A stretch of DNA of 64,000 bases from Thuidium tamariscinum (taxonomy: Eukaryota; Streptophyta; Bryopsida; Hypnales; Thuidiaceae): contig OX344754.2 of assembly GCA_947034885.2 (NCBI GenBank), positions 11,949,501 through 12,013,500 of the forward strand, read 5' to 3'. Made by a program: the position numbers and the translations under genes. Under the pieces are notes generated by a model that made no database searches, was not told the origin of the DNA, and was given only the letters and a program-made list of their open reading frames with translations. Shown piece by piece: positions 23,550-36,377 of the stretch (the stretch's first letter is position 1; every line of letters begins with the position of its first letter).

Positions 23550-26320
23550 CACTGCGAATCTCCACTATGCCCTCAGACAGATACCAGCACAAAATCACGT
23601 GTTCAGAACTGCTCAAGGTTGATCCGTTCCTGGTAGTTTGCAAGGCGAAGAGAATCCAAGATCTTGATACCAAATACCTTCAGTAAACTGAGACTAACAG
23701 TAAGTCAGCTTTCTGGTTTTCCGACTAGAGTCGGTAGCCCGGGGCCCTGCCATTCAAGCATAAACGGTCACTCTCCTTGCATGCCGAGGGATCTTAATTG
23801 CTAGATTTTAAGGACGCCAAGCTACCTCAAGAATAGAATCTACTACAGTATCTCTCAATGCATACATTCAAACTGTAACGTCTTCATGCGATTCACAGTC
23901 TATCATAATTATAACGCAATCCTGATCTCAATTTAGTGAATCACACCAGAATCCCGTGTGATGTTGATGAAACACTCCCCTTCAGACGAAAATTAGGGTT
24001 CCAAAATCAAAAGAATCAAAGTGCACTGACCGTTCTAAGAGCTCGCCAGATACTTGACCCCTAAATCTAAGGTAAAGAATCCGATCCCATGTGAATAAGA
24101 AACGATGGACAAGGTGAAAGATTGAATTCGCAGTGTCCGGATTGTTCACACAGGGTACTTGGTCTTTCTAGCCTGTGTGAACAATTTGCCCACTGCGATT
24201 TCAATATGAGTTGTCTGTGTTTCCGCGATAACAATCCCACAGAATTCAGCTACAAAAATTATGCGTGAGGAGATTTCTTACTACATTGGTGACGGCCAGT
24301 CGTTTGTCAAAGCGCGCTGTCCTCCGAACCGCGCGATCCACCGTCAAGTACGCTCCCTGCTACGATTTGAAGTTCGCACCTTTCAAAGACCACATAAAAC
24401 GACCAAGAGGACCAGCGAAGTCACAGGGACGCCCATCTCCAACAAGTGTACAACTTCACAACTGGTACTAGGGTATTGCCTTCCGTTGATCGAGAACAGG
24501 CTCCCTGCCGACAGTGCAGAGTGCCGACAATCCTGGGGATACTGTAGCTCTCTTTTATTTTATTGTCAACAATGTAAAAATCAGGGTGCGCATCCTGGTC
24601 ACCCACCGTCATGGGAGTCGAATTTGGCTGCCAGTGAGGGAGTGAAATTGTAGTTGATCGGCAAGGAACCGACCGGTCAAGAAGAATATTGTAACGGCAG
24701 TTTCGTGAATGGATGCGGGATGTTGATTTGTAAAGCAAGGCGGTGCTTTCTGCAGCTTCTTCACAACTGCAGGAAGAGCAAGGGGCTCTAAATCGTGCAC
24801 AGGCAGAAAGTGGCCATGGGAGTGACTGGCCGAATGGCCAGGGGCTGACGCGCAGGAGCCATACCCACAGAGTGTGAGTATACCCATGACCATGTTGCAT
24901 TTCTGGCTGCTTGGTTTTAGCCTCTGCCTCTTGCATGTTACGGGGAAACATTTAGGATATTGCCGAGCAATTGCAATTATCACCGTGGACTAAAGTATCA
25001 ATTCGACCTCTTCACTTTCATGAAATCTGGCTTAACCTCTGCGGAGGTCAATCTTCGCTTTGCAACTCGATTGTAGTGACACTATGCCACCTTGTGCTGA
25101 ACCAAGCTTAGGTCAGTTATGCAGAGCCTTTGCTGCTGTGTCACCAGACCTGGAAGAACTGGAACCACTTTAGAGACAGGTGCCCCCTGAATTGTTTCAA
25201 TATTATGCATCCCCAGCCTCACACCACCATAGATTCGTGAATGCTCATGTTTTAATCCTCATTTATAGATCGCCTGGCCGCCGTGATCTCCTGTGAACGA
25301 AAGCAAAATACTTACGAAGAAAATCTCACCCTGTGGAGGGACGTAGGATTCCATGTAGCCTGATCATGAGCTCACGATCGTCGCCATAGCGACATTCAAC
25401 CCCTCCCTTCCTGCCGCAGTTTTCCCTCATTCGCATTCCTCCATTGCGAGCTCTCCGTCGCCACGAGCTATGGCGACAGAAAAGCATTCAGCTGATCGAA
25501 GGAGCATGAATGCATGATCCTTCCTTGTTAAAAAAGAATTGCTCCTCTCCGCATTCAGCTGTGCAATTGATGTACGACCTAATGAAGAACACCAAAGTAA
25601 AGTCGACTCCCGTACTGAACGAACCTCTTCATTTGACTATCCAAATGAAGATTAAAATTCTTCTTAAACTTCCTACTCTCTTTCTCCCTCTTCTTTCACC
25701 GGCTTCCAGTTACCACAACGGACGACCATTTGCATGCAGCAAGCAGCTCGCTTAATTAATCACTCTTAATCGCAGAAGCAGAAACGCTCTATCTCTCTCC
25801 GGTTAAATGCTCTGGGATTAAAATGATCATGCATAAAAGAAACAGAGACAGAGGCAGAGTGAGTGGAGCACATTGCGATAACGAGAAGAAGGCGCGATCG
25901 AGTGTACATGCAACAAAAGCAATACTGATAGTATTGCACAAGAGCTCGAAGAGCTCGAAAAGCAGACACTGCACAGTCTTCGTGACTCTGTTGATCGAGC
26001 TGCTGTCAGAAATGGTCTCACACGGAGGAAACCTATTTCCGCTTGGTTGGTCCGCTGCGAGATTGCTCTCAGTTGGAAATGCGCCGAAATCAGCAATCGA
26101 GGGCCGCAGGAAAAGCATGAGCTGCTGCTGCTTCTGGTCCTCCTGCGATGATCTAGCCAATGGTAGGAGGCTCGAAATCCGCCTGGCCATTTCAAATCGT
26201 CCGCCCTATTCGCGTCCCTCCAAACAGTGCAAGGAGATTGCGAAATCGCTCAACGTCTGTGTGCTGTGAAAACGTGCTTGCTTGTGCGCTGGTTCAGGAC
26301 AAAGTGATTGGGGAAAATGT
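23550..26320. repeat. Segmental duplication, 5' flank of copy C
   Basis: Aligns with 407-3330 and 13177-16310 and probably holds the promoter and 5' UTR of copy C. A frame at 25978-26190 (minus; MARRISSLLPLA, then a Gln-rich stretch) is open here but stopped in copy A. Its Arg/Ser-rich start could mimic an organelle-targeting peptide, but with no conservation of the frame I do not call a gene. Confidence 0.7.
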
Positions 26321-26542
26321 TGAGAGTAAGTTATACAGAAGAGTGAAATTAAGTTGCCTTACATCAAGAAAGTCACTTTAAAGTCATCAAAATCTACTAA
26401 TATTTCTAAAACTATTTTTTTTGACACAAGTAAAGGGTAACCTTTACAGTAGGGAGTAAATATACAATTTCTAAAACTATTTTCATTTGTACACACGGCT
26501 GCATGTTCATGAGTCCCAATTACAACAATTCATAATTCAAAA

Positions 26543-27012
26543 GTAGTAAATTACATTTTTGTACGATAACATATAGTGTCAAATCTCAAGAAATTAGTGT
26601 GGGGTACCCTAATTTTACTGGCATGTTACTAACTTCATCCCACGAAGTGCATCCAACATGGTAAAACTTAAGTTATTCCAGGGATAAAAGTAAAAAAAAA
26701 AACTAGTTTGTATCATGTTTTAGGGGATGTTTGTGCCCTCTCCTCACTAATTTTGGGGTCCTTAATTGCAAATATGAATTCACAATTGCAAAAAATTGCA
26801 AAAAATTAAAAGAATTCAGTATTTATCCCTAGGAAAAGTCCAACCCGTTGGACTCACTTTGTGGGACGAAGTTAGTGCAGGTCCTGCGTTTCACTATTTT
26901 GTGTACTTAGAGCTATCAATACTATTCTTAATTGTGTTCTTGTAAAATAGTAATATGTGGATTGTAGAAGTGAAGAGGCCATACTGGAATCTCTAAATAA
27001 TGTTGAATTCAA
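26543..27012. mobile_element. Insertion with inverted arms, related to 16318-16855
   Basis: Absent from the other duplicate, where the sequence passes directly from AATTCAAA to TCACTCCCACTTCC (near 3860). It contains imperfect inverted arms of about 40 bp (26622-26662 and 26840-26890, sharing TAACTTCRTCCCAC) and a core with CTCACTAATTTTGGGGTCC, like the element at 16318-16855. Non-coding. Confidence 0.55.
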
Positions 27013-28239
27013 TAAATAATTGGTCACTTCCACTTCCATAAATTGTACTCCGTATGAATTTTGAGTTATTTTGGAGGTCTTCTACAAACTACATTGCCCT
27101 CAATATTGATGACTTTTGGTAATGGTGTGGTCTACTAAAAGCCATTTTGCATTTCTTGAATGTTGCTATCTATGAACATTGGTAGATACCTATAGAGCTT
27201 CTACTTCCATAAATTGTAATAATTTTGTTTCAACTTTAAAAATTCTAATTCTACTATTGCTTCAAAAAAATATTTGATTCTACTATCCACTGCAGTATTA
27301 TTTTTTTCCTTTCCTACAAAAATTATTGAAATTTGATTACAATGACCAATTGAACATATTTCTCTATAGACCTACATTTCAAGTTGAATGCATGCATTAT
27401 GAGCCTCTTACCATCACTATTGTTGCTCTTGTCTCCATTCTTTGTTGTTGTTTTTAACCCAAATGAAATGGAATTTCATTGCATAAAATTGGAATATATA
27501 ATCTTTAGCCACAATTGAAGTAGCTTGGTAGGCGAAACCCCAAACAATACAAAAAATTGTCTCCGTCCTTTGAGGCTTCTCTAAGGTAAAACATGCCTAT
27601 TCATTGACTATGGCTATGATATGTTCTATGGCTATAGGGACATTGGAGAAGTTATTAGACAACTCACTTATATTTTAGAGATTGAGAAGTTTAAGAGAAG
27701 ACATTAGAAATGAAGACATTCTAACAAGAAATAATTTCTTCTTCTTCTTCAAAGTTTGTTGGGACTAACTTTGTAAAGCACAGATAGATCCATGCTAAAA
27801 CCACTAATCCAATGACTTGTTCCTCCTTCAAGTGCATCATTGTGATGTTAAAGGGGTGCTAAGTTTATAGTGATGGATGGATGACCAATGCAAATGAAAG
27901 GGTTCATGAGATATTGAAATTGGCTAACTAACTACATTGCATTGTTCTACCTTACATTAGGTCTTGGGTCTCTTATTATCATGACCTCATTCACCGTAAT
28001 TTGAAGGTATGTAGGGAATTAGATATTTCATATTTGATTCCTAGAATAATATACAAACTATGTACTTAAATAAGTTTTGTTATATATCATTAGATTTTAA
28101 ATTCAACAATTAGCATCTTTTGTTTGAATGGATTGTTATATTATCACTATCTCAATCTTATCATCATGTTCCAATACGACACCTTATATGTAGGATGCGT
28201 GATCATTTGTGGCTTTTGAGACATGATGGGGGTGCAATA

Positions 28240-28511
28240 AGGTGGGTATACCTAAAAGCGCCACTTTTGGATACTGTACCTAGTTACTATTATAAAACTA
28301 TTCAAATTTTCATATAGTCTTCTTTGCAAGTGAAAGAAAGTTCTAATACACTAAAGAACACAACATTTGAATACAATATACAAAAGTTATTAAGGTTTGA
28401 AGTTTGTTTCTAAAATTACTCTAGTCAAATATGTACATGACAGAATTCAAAAATGTACATCAACTTTAGATGGCGCTTTTAGATTAGGTGCACTTTTAGG
28501 TGTACCCACCT
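28240..28511. mobile_element. 272-bp MITE with TA target duplication
   Basis: Terminal inverted repeat AGGTGGGTAYACCTAAAAG with subterminal GCGCC/GGCGC, flanked by TA on both sides (28238-28239 and 28512-28513). The duplicate at about 5294 has the unoccupied site (CAATGATGC, against CAATA and TAATGC here), which proves the ends. The TA duplication places it with Tc1/mariner (Stowaway-like) MITEs. A second copy, inverted, is at 45614-45886. Confidence 0.85.
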
Positions 28512-29010
28512 TAATGCAAGATTGAAATTGAGAATGTCATGGGTTGATGGATCTAGCTCAATATACATACAAACTTTTGTTACTATTGTATATCTCAATT
28601 TATGTACCATCTATGTCAAAATAAATACAAAAAATAGAGAGATAATTTATTATTATTATTTACCATGGATGATGCAAGGAAGTTTGACTTCATATTTGGA
28701 ATGAAGCACTCCATATTAGCTTGAAGGAGTTGGGATATAAGAAAGAGTAACCAACTTCAAGACAATGGTAAATATTTACATTTGTCCTTGCTTGATGAGC
28801 TTTTTCACTAAATAATTGACTTTTCCATAGCAATAACTCATTTTGAAAAAAATTACCTATGAATGAATAAGCACAAAATCAAATTGAAGGTGATTGGCTA
28901 AGGTAACTCTACTAGTGAAATCAGAGTCAAAGGTACCAAGAAGGGATTATATGTAGTAAAATCTTCAATGTAACTTAATGTTTTCTAAAGCTAATCTATT
29001 AATCATAGAT

Positions 29011-31540
29011 AATTTAGTACTTTTTGACTAGAACTTCAATTTATGTTAAGTCTGATATTTTTGTATTCATCAAAAAATTAAAGATTCTATACTAAAGTTC
29101 GAATTGAAGTTTACATGTCAACTTGTTAGGTTTTTCAATAGTAGAAAAGGGGTCTAATTTTTAATGGAAATAAATAATGTGATTGAATCCAAAATATCAC
29201 TTTTCTATATAATCATATGATAGAGTAGAAAAAACACTCTTTTGCTGCAATTTGAGCATTTTTTCATTTTCTATAATATTCAAAAATAAAAATATATGAA
29301 TGTCTTCTTCAATATAAAAAATGATCTAAATAGCAATTGTATTAGAACTAAAATGTATATATTATTTATGTTAAGGGCCTACTTAATCTATTTTTAGAAT
29401 TGAGTTTTAAGAAAACTTAAAATAAATAAAAAATTTGTCAAAAATTAATTAATCAATTAAAAAATTATACTATTTTGAGTTGAAGATTTAATCACTAAAA
29501 ATCCTTGTATGCTTGAGAATTATAAAATATTTAGATAAAAATATCTTTTTAAATTTCTATATAATAATATAGACACTAAATTTAGATTTGCAACTCGTGA
29601 TTTGTGTCCTAAGGATTTCATCTATGAAAATTTTTCTTCAACTTATAAAATAAATGCATTGCAATACTATTCATCTATAAATTTATTAGAAAAGTTGACA
29701 ACATCAAAGTAATTTAGAATTCAAAAAATGATTCAAGTCTTGTCCTAGCAAGGTAATCCCAATGGTACTCTACCCAAATGCATTTGAATAGACAATGTAG
29801 CATGGTTTCATATTTATATTGAAAAAAGATTTTGTAGGGTCTAATTGGTAGTCAAAAGAAAATTCAAAATTTTTTTGGAAGGCATTTTGTAGACACCTTA
29901 TGAATAAATTATGAATTTCCAAAGTCCTGAAAATAGGTGTGCCAAAATGCAATTTTAAGCTCTCATAAATAGAGGTTGTATATTGTAGGCAAGAATTTGT
30001 CCTATGATTGGCAAAATGTATGGTGAAATGAGGTGCAAGGGCCTCATTAGTGAAACATGCGGCTATTTATGACCTACAACTCAAAAATGCATCATAGTAT
30101 GTTTTGAGAAAAACATGCGAAGGTAGTTGAAAGAAGTGTTAGCAAGTAAGTATATAATCTATAAGCCTACAATAGGAATCTATATTATAGACATTTTCTG
30201 TACTTATAGGTGTCTATATTTTAAGTACATATATTATAGACTCTTTCAATGTTATAATGTATGTTATAAGTATATATGCTATAAACACCTTCAAACATTT
30301 GTAAATACACATTTGCAACTAGGTTCAAGGCTCATAGGCACATGTCATTGTAGATATGCTTTAACATTGTTAGCCACTTAGGATTGTCAAGAAAGTTGCA
30401 AGGGATGTTTTATCCATTTGCAAAGGAAGTTGTTTTCATAGGTAGGTTGCTTTGGGGGTTCTTGGATGTAAACTTTTTAGTAATTGGATTTTGTCCATGA
30501 TGCAAAAGTGGTTTCAAGTCCAGAAAACCATAAGCCTCTTTTAATTTAATGCATTATGTAACATGATCCATCCTATTTATGTCTTCAAATTAATTGAACT
30601 TGTTTGTACTACTATGTATCCTAGAGTAGGACAAAAAGGATGTTTTACTATTAGGGCCTTGTGCCACATAAGACTAGTGGGAAAAAAAAGTACTAAGAAT
30701 TAAGAAGTGAACACCCATTGTCTTGCCTACCTTGATGAGCAGAGGAGTAAGATTTCAAGGTTCACTGATATTAGTGAACAAGCCTATTAGTAGAGGTTGT
30801 TCAATCTTGAAGGGAATCCTCTACAATTTAGGTATTATAGTTGAATAAATGATGATTGAGTACGTACTAATCCAATAGGAAGTTGTAGTACCATAGTCAT
30901 CTTCATTTAATCTTCATTTTTTTTTCTTACAATAAGTCTCTTCTAGGTCTATTAGATAGAAAGGAAAATGCAAATTTATTCATTTTTCAATCTACAAAGG
31001 CTCCTCAATCTCTAAGCTTTAACTCCTAAAGGTTTTTGACTATGTTATCACAAAAACTGCTCCAAAACTATTATTTCTAGGATAACTACCAAATTTTAGA
31101 AAAAAACATTTTTGAACAAATTTAACCATAGGATCTTTTAATACACCAGTTGAAAAGATGTAGAAAAAATTTCAAAAATTTCTATTGTGTAGATTGCAAT
31201 ATATTAGTATTTAAAGTGACAAAATCCTTTTTATCAACCCTACAAAAATTTGGGCAACTGCACTTCAAAAAACCACAATTGTATGAAAAATCTCCAAAAT
31301 GGTTGTAACTCTTTGGATTCATTCTTCAAGTCAAGTTGGCTACATTCTTGGAAATTTTCAAATCAATTGGAATTGTACAACATGTAGGAAATAAATAGCA
31401 AGTAGAAAGAAGTAAAAAATGATTTGAAATACTAAATTGTCAACAAATTATTTGTAGAATTGAAAACTGCCAATTCCAATGGTTGTAATGGTGTAATAAA
31501 CAACCTTCACCCAATGTTTTTGTTCTTTTTCAAAAATATT
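29011..31540. other. AT-rich intergenic DNA, no gene seen
   Basis: Very AT-rich with frequent stops. Small frames at 29770-29952 and 30127-30381 are Tyr/Ile-rich low-complexity and unconvincing. The only structure is the left copy of a dispersed repeat (31018-31450). Confidence 0.6.
31018..31450 (+). repeat. 430-bp dispersed repeat, copy 1
   Basis: Direct repeat of 35192-35622, beginning CCTAAAGGTTTTTGACTATG and ending near ACTAAATTGTNAACAAATT. The copies are collinear with many substitutions and small indels. No terminal inverted repeat or frame was seen. Confidence 0.7.
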
Positions 31541-31549
31541 AAATATTAA

Positions 31550-33045
31550 GGGGCAATTTATATTGGGCCTAGGGCCGGATGGAAGATCGGCCAGATTGGC
31601 CTTCAATCCAGCCTTCAATCCAGCCCCAATTTTACCATCCGGCCCTCATTAATATAAACCCCTTGGGCCGGATTCTAGAGCCTAATTTCTAATTCATGTA
31701 CTCTTGGATTTTCTCAATGCTCAATAAAATCAATTAAAAAATTAAAAAAAACTTAAAAGTATGTATGTTAATCTTTTCACATCCTCTAATCTTTATTGAA
31801 AAATAAACGAAAAACATGTGTTTTTGTTTTTTTATTTTTTTCCTATTTATTTTACTTCAAAAATAAAAATACTATTTTTCTACAAATTTTTTACATTGCA
31901 AATTAGTGGGAGGTGCTACAAATCTAATGAGTCCATTCAAAGATGTATAAGATGGACTACTAAGAAAAAAATTTCATTGAAATTCCATACAATCTAGCAC
32001 TAAAATGTCCATAGAAAGAGCTTTCAGATGTTTAAAAGGGAGATGGAAGATTTGATGTGCTACTAATTTACAGAAATATATAATGACTTGGGTTAAATGC
32101 CAAATTAAATTATATTCTTTCTACAATTTTTTGAAAACCATTTGAAAGAGTTCAACTTCCTTGAAAAGTCAAAAAGATCTTAAATGGTAGCTTCAAAAGA
32201 AGGCTACCATATTTTGCTTAAACTATTTTAGAATATAGAAATATAATATAGTATCCAAATGCCACATTCTTTGGTCTATAGGAACTTCTTTTCACATCCA
32301 AACAATGAAATAGAGAAATATGAACTAGTTATAATGGTAGCTTTTAGCAAGTAAACAATAAAACTTATTCAAATATTTAAACAAAATATATATTTTTTAT
32401 TTAACCATTTGAGGTTAATTTAATTTTATAATTAAAAAAATTATATTATTACTATTATTTGAATTATAAAATATTTAAATAGTTATTTGAATTTTTTTAA
32501 ATAGTAATTATTTGAATTAAAGTTTTCTAAATATTTTTTAAAATTAAAATTATTTAAATAATTATTTGAATTAAAATTCAGACTCCTTGCATTCCTAATG
32601 CACCAAACAGAACAGCACAACTGGCATGTATGCACAGGCACAAATCAAAACATACATGTAAGCTTATTATACTTGATTCTAATTGCAGAAACAAAAAGCC
32701 GCTTCTAGACAAACAAGCAAGAAAAACAATAGAAAATTTAAGAAAACAAAAGTGAAGTTTAAAAAATTGAAGGTAGAGATTTCCTTGATCCAATGGAGGA
32801 GCCCAATCCGGCCCTAGATGGGAATTCCAGCCACCCCAAACCTCGTCCTAATTACTCCCTTGGGGCCGGATGGTTTGGCGCCAAAACCATACCACCTAAG
32901 ACGACACGTAGGATGAGTTATAGTTCCGGCCAACCCCAAGTATAAACCCCTTGGGCCGGATTTGGAGAAATTGAATGATCCTATTGGTTCAAACTTGGAG
33001 AGTTTCACCCGGCCTTCAATCCGGCCCCAAGTATAAATGAACCCC
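31550..33045. mobile_element. 1.5-kb non-autonomous MULE-like transposon
   Basis: The ends are inverted copies (GGGGCAATTTATATTGGG on the left, GGGGTTCATTTATACTTGG read inward on the right), followed by repeated GGCCGGAT motifs in both subterminal zones. Flanking 9-mers AAATATTAA (31541-31549) and AAGTATTAA (33046-33054) match at 8 of 9 positions, as expected for a Mutator-like 9-bp target duplication. The interior is AT-rich without a transposase frame. Confidence 0.65.
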
Positions 33046-33278
33046 AAGTATTAAATAGAAGACTCAAAGTTTATTTTAGAGTACTTCCTTCAAACTACTG
33101 ACCAACTAAATCTCCCATAACTTTCACCTCATTAATTAAAATCAAATGATTCAAAATTTTCCATGTATATATAAATCTACAAAAACAATTTCATATTATT
33201 ATTTTCAAAAAAAGTGATTTTTGAAGAAGTTTTTTTCACTACTTGGATTGCCCATAGAGCAATGAAAACTACATATTA

Positions 33279-33813
33279 CCACCTCCGTCCTGGACTAAAA
33301 AGCTCCAAATCAAGTAGAATTTTGTCCCACTAAAAAGCTCTGTTTTTTTATTTCAACCATTTAGTAAGTGTTTGTTGCGTTGAACAACCTCGTGCAAGCA
33401 AATAAAACAATCTTAGAGCATTCTTTTGGCCTTGCAAGCTTGGTCTTGTCAATATAAGGCACTTTGTACTAATTGCGTCAATACACAATAGTATTGACAA
33501 TGTATTTAGTGATCACTTTGGTGCTATGAAAATTTGATTATAAAATGAACTAGTATTTTTTGGGGGGATATTTAGGTTGGGGAACATGTTTCTAAGATCT
33601 CATTGTTGCCACTACATTGTAAATCATCTAAAATGATAGAACTGGCAACATTCACAAAATATACTTAAATACCACACTTCTCACATGAATATTGGGTGTC
33701 TAAATAGCAACACCTAAGCTAAAGATTTTGCATAGATCTAAGGGATGCATGTATTTGTAGCACTATGATTGAAATTATAGTTATTTTGGAGCTTTTTAGT
33801 AGGACAGAGGTAG
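33279..33813. mobile_element. 535-bp Stowaway-like MITE
   Basis: Terminal inverted repeats of about 28 bp (CYACCTCYGTCC, then CTAAAAAGCTCC), flanked by TA at 33277-33278 and 33814-33815. The CTCYGTCC terminus and TA duplication fit Stowaway/Tc1-mariner MITEs. A CTAAAAAGCTC motif is repeated just inside the left end. Non-coding. Confidence 0.7.
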
Positions 33814-34067
33814 TACTATACAATAACTTTTGAACCATATAGTCAAAAGTTATGAAAATTGTTGGGCCTCAAAGCTACTCTTTGGGGACATGTTGTGTGA
33901 AATCCTCCAAAAAAACCAAAAAAAACCCCTCCATTTGTAGCTAGTGAGTTGCTCAAAATTGCTATGTTGCCAAGAATGCAGCATAAGAAGTTTTTTCAGG
34001 GGTTTGAGAGACTGTTTCGGCCCTATTCCCTAGTCTAAGAACCCATCAGATTAAATAATAATAAAAT

Positions 34068-34205
34068 ATTAATAAATAAATAAATTTAAAAAAAAATTTA
34101 AATTTAAAATTTAAAAATTTAAAATTTAAAAAAAAATTTAAATTTTTAATTTTTAAATTTTAAATTTTTAAATTTTAAATTTTTAAATTTTAAAAATTAA
34201 TTAAA
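34068..34205. repeat. AAATTT low-complexity tract
   Basis: About 140 bp composed almost only of A and T in TTTAAAATTTAAA-like units, locally self-complementary. Confidence 0.9.
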
Positions 34206-34489
34206 TATTTATATCTAATGTGGCAGTCTCTTAGCCACATCAGATTGCCCCTGTAGCAGCTTTCAGCAAGTTCCCACAGTCTGGGAATTTATAGTCTTTT
34301 ACATAAGCTGAAAAACCTCTTATGTTTGGTCCATTAGGTTTTAGAAATTTTTTACCTCTATTTTCTACCCCTCAGAGAAGAATGCACGTGGAGGCATGGA
34401 GCTATCAAGTTTTTCTTGTACATAGCTTCACACTTTTTGGATACTATGTCCTTTCTAAAGCCCTGGTTTTCTCAAGTGCAATTTGGTGT

Positions 34490-36052
34490 CGGTTGGGGGC
34501 TGTCGTCAAGCAAGACATTAATTTGGTCCCATGAAACCGCTGCTTGAGGTGTCAGGCACGGGCCTTGGCCGGACTGCCATCCAGTCGAGCCTGAACCCGG
34601 CGGATGACGCAGTGGCTTCGTAAAACATCCCGGCATCGCAGAACATCCCGACTTCGCAGAACATCATGCAGGACATCGACTTTGTAAATTTTTAAACTAT
34701 GAACTAATTTACTTATCCTATATCCTTTGTCTTTCCTTCTACCGCCTATGCATATATATGGAGTTGTCTTCTCAATGCAGAACACAAATCAAAAAACACA
34801 AAATATAAATCTCAAAACACAAATATAAATCTCAAAATAGAAAACACAAATTACAACAAAGTTTGTATAATTCTATTAAGTTCTAATATAACAATGGAAA
34901 ATCTCATTAAAATGACAACATTCCATATGCTAATTTTTGGATTGTGCAATTTGAATTAAAAATTGACATCTAAGATAGGTATAGATTTTCAAACATCTAG
35001 GACTCTTATAGATCTCAAGAAACCCATGGCATATATAGATTTCACACTATATTGTTTTAAACATCTTAGACATGTATAGATTTCAAACATCTATAAAACA
35101 TATAAATTTCATAAATCTATGACAGATTTAGAATTCACATTGCATAGGATGAAGTGTAAAAAGTGTCAAAGTAATGGAATGTTGTCATTTTAACCCCTAA
35201 AGGTTTTTGACTATGTTTTCACCAAAAATGCTCTAAAACTGCCATTTCTAATACAAGTGCAATTTTTTTTTAAAACACATTTTTGACTTATGTAACCGTA
35301 GGATATTGTAGTAATGTGGTTTGCAAATATGTGGAAAAAATTTCAGAAATTTCCACCATGCAGATTGCAAGATATAAGCATTTGAATTGACAAAAATTGT
35401 TTTTTTATCATTGTGAAAATCCGGGCAGTTGCACTTCACAAGGTCACATTTGTGTGAAAAAAAATTCAAAATGGTAGTTACTCTTTGAATTCATACTTCA
35501 ATGCAAGTTGGCTACATTCTCAAAAAATTTCAAACCATTTGGAATTGTACAACATATAGGAAAAAATAAGTAAGTAGAAAGAAGTAAAAAATGAGCCAAA
35601 ATACTAAATTGTGAACAAATTGCACAATCCAAAAATTAACATATGGAATGTTGTCATTTTAATGAGATTTTCCATTGTTATATTAGAACTTAAAAGAATT
35701 ATACAAACTTTGTTGCAATTTGTGTTTTCTATTTTGAGATTTATATTTGTGTTTTGAGATTTGTATTTTGTGTTTTTTGATTTGTGTTCTACATTGAGAA
35801 GACAACTTCATATATACGCATAGGGGGTAGAAGGAAAGACAAAGGATATGGGATAAGTAAATTAGTTCATAATTTAGAAATTTACAAAGTCGATGTCCTA
35901 CACGATGTTCCGCAAAGTCGAGAAGCCATTGCATCATCGCTGAGGTTTAGGCTCGACTAGATGACAGCCCGGCCAGGGCCCGTGCCTAACACCTCGGGCT
36001 TCGGTTTCGTGGGACCAAATTAACGTCGTGCCGTCGTTAGCCGCGTCCCATT
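34490..36052. mobile_element. Long inverted repeat (about 450-bp arms, 670-bp spacer)
   Basis: Arms 34490-34951 and 35618-36052 are imperfect reverse complements over their length, sharing TTAATTTGGTCCCA, ATCTCAAAATAGAAAACACA and ACAATGGAAAATCTCATTAA. The outer 100 bp are GC-rich, the inner parts AT-rich. The spacer holds a copy of the 430-bp dispersed repeat. This could be a foldback/MULE-type element or an inverted duplication. No gene; outer ends are not sharp and no target duplication was identified. Confidence 0.65.
35192..35622 (+). repeat. 430-bp dispersed repeat, copy 2
   Basis: Partner of 31018-31450. It is flanked on both sides by the direct repeat ATGGAATGTTGTCATTTTAA (starting at 35173 and 35643); the right-hand one belongs to the inverted-repeat arm. 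This suggests the repeat entered the foldback structure after that arm existed. Confidence 0.65.
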
Positions 36053-36377
36053 CCTACTTTGACAGTGTAAGCTCCACAGCAGGCAGTGGCTACAAAAGGT
36101 TGTGAAATAGTAGGAGAGACCAAGGAGTAAGTTACTCTTTGATGACCAAGAAGAGTATAGTGTCAAGAAGCTTTGCAACATGTTGATGGCCTACATGGTG
36201 TTGGAGTTGATACTAGTGAGTTTCCTTGGAGGTAACCATTTCTCTTTTCTTGAATCCATGGTTCTTGACCCTAAAGGAGTGATACTTCTTAATTTGAAAA
36301 TTACCAATTTCATTAATCTCATTGTTAAGAAATTATATATTTCAGACAAGGAATATTGGATATATATAATTATGGAG

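Larger units (their letters stand above)
26321..29010. repeat. AT-rich segment duplicated from or to 3660-5730
   Basis: Noncoding, collinear with 3660-5730 apart from two insertions (26543-27012 and 28240-28511) and one missing segment. It extends the A/C duplication 2.5 kb beyond the part shared with copy B, so A and C share more than either shares with B. No credible gene. Confidence 0.75.

Noticed and set aside
25978-26190. Frame MARRISSLLPLA with a Gln-rich segment upstream of copy C
   Set aside because: In copy A the same frame stops after ten codons and copy B has lost the region; no recognised family.
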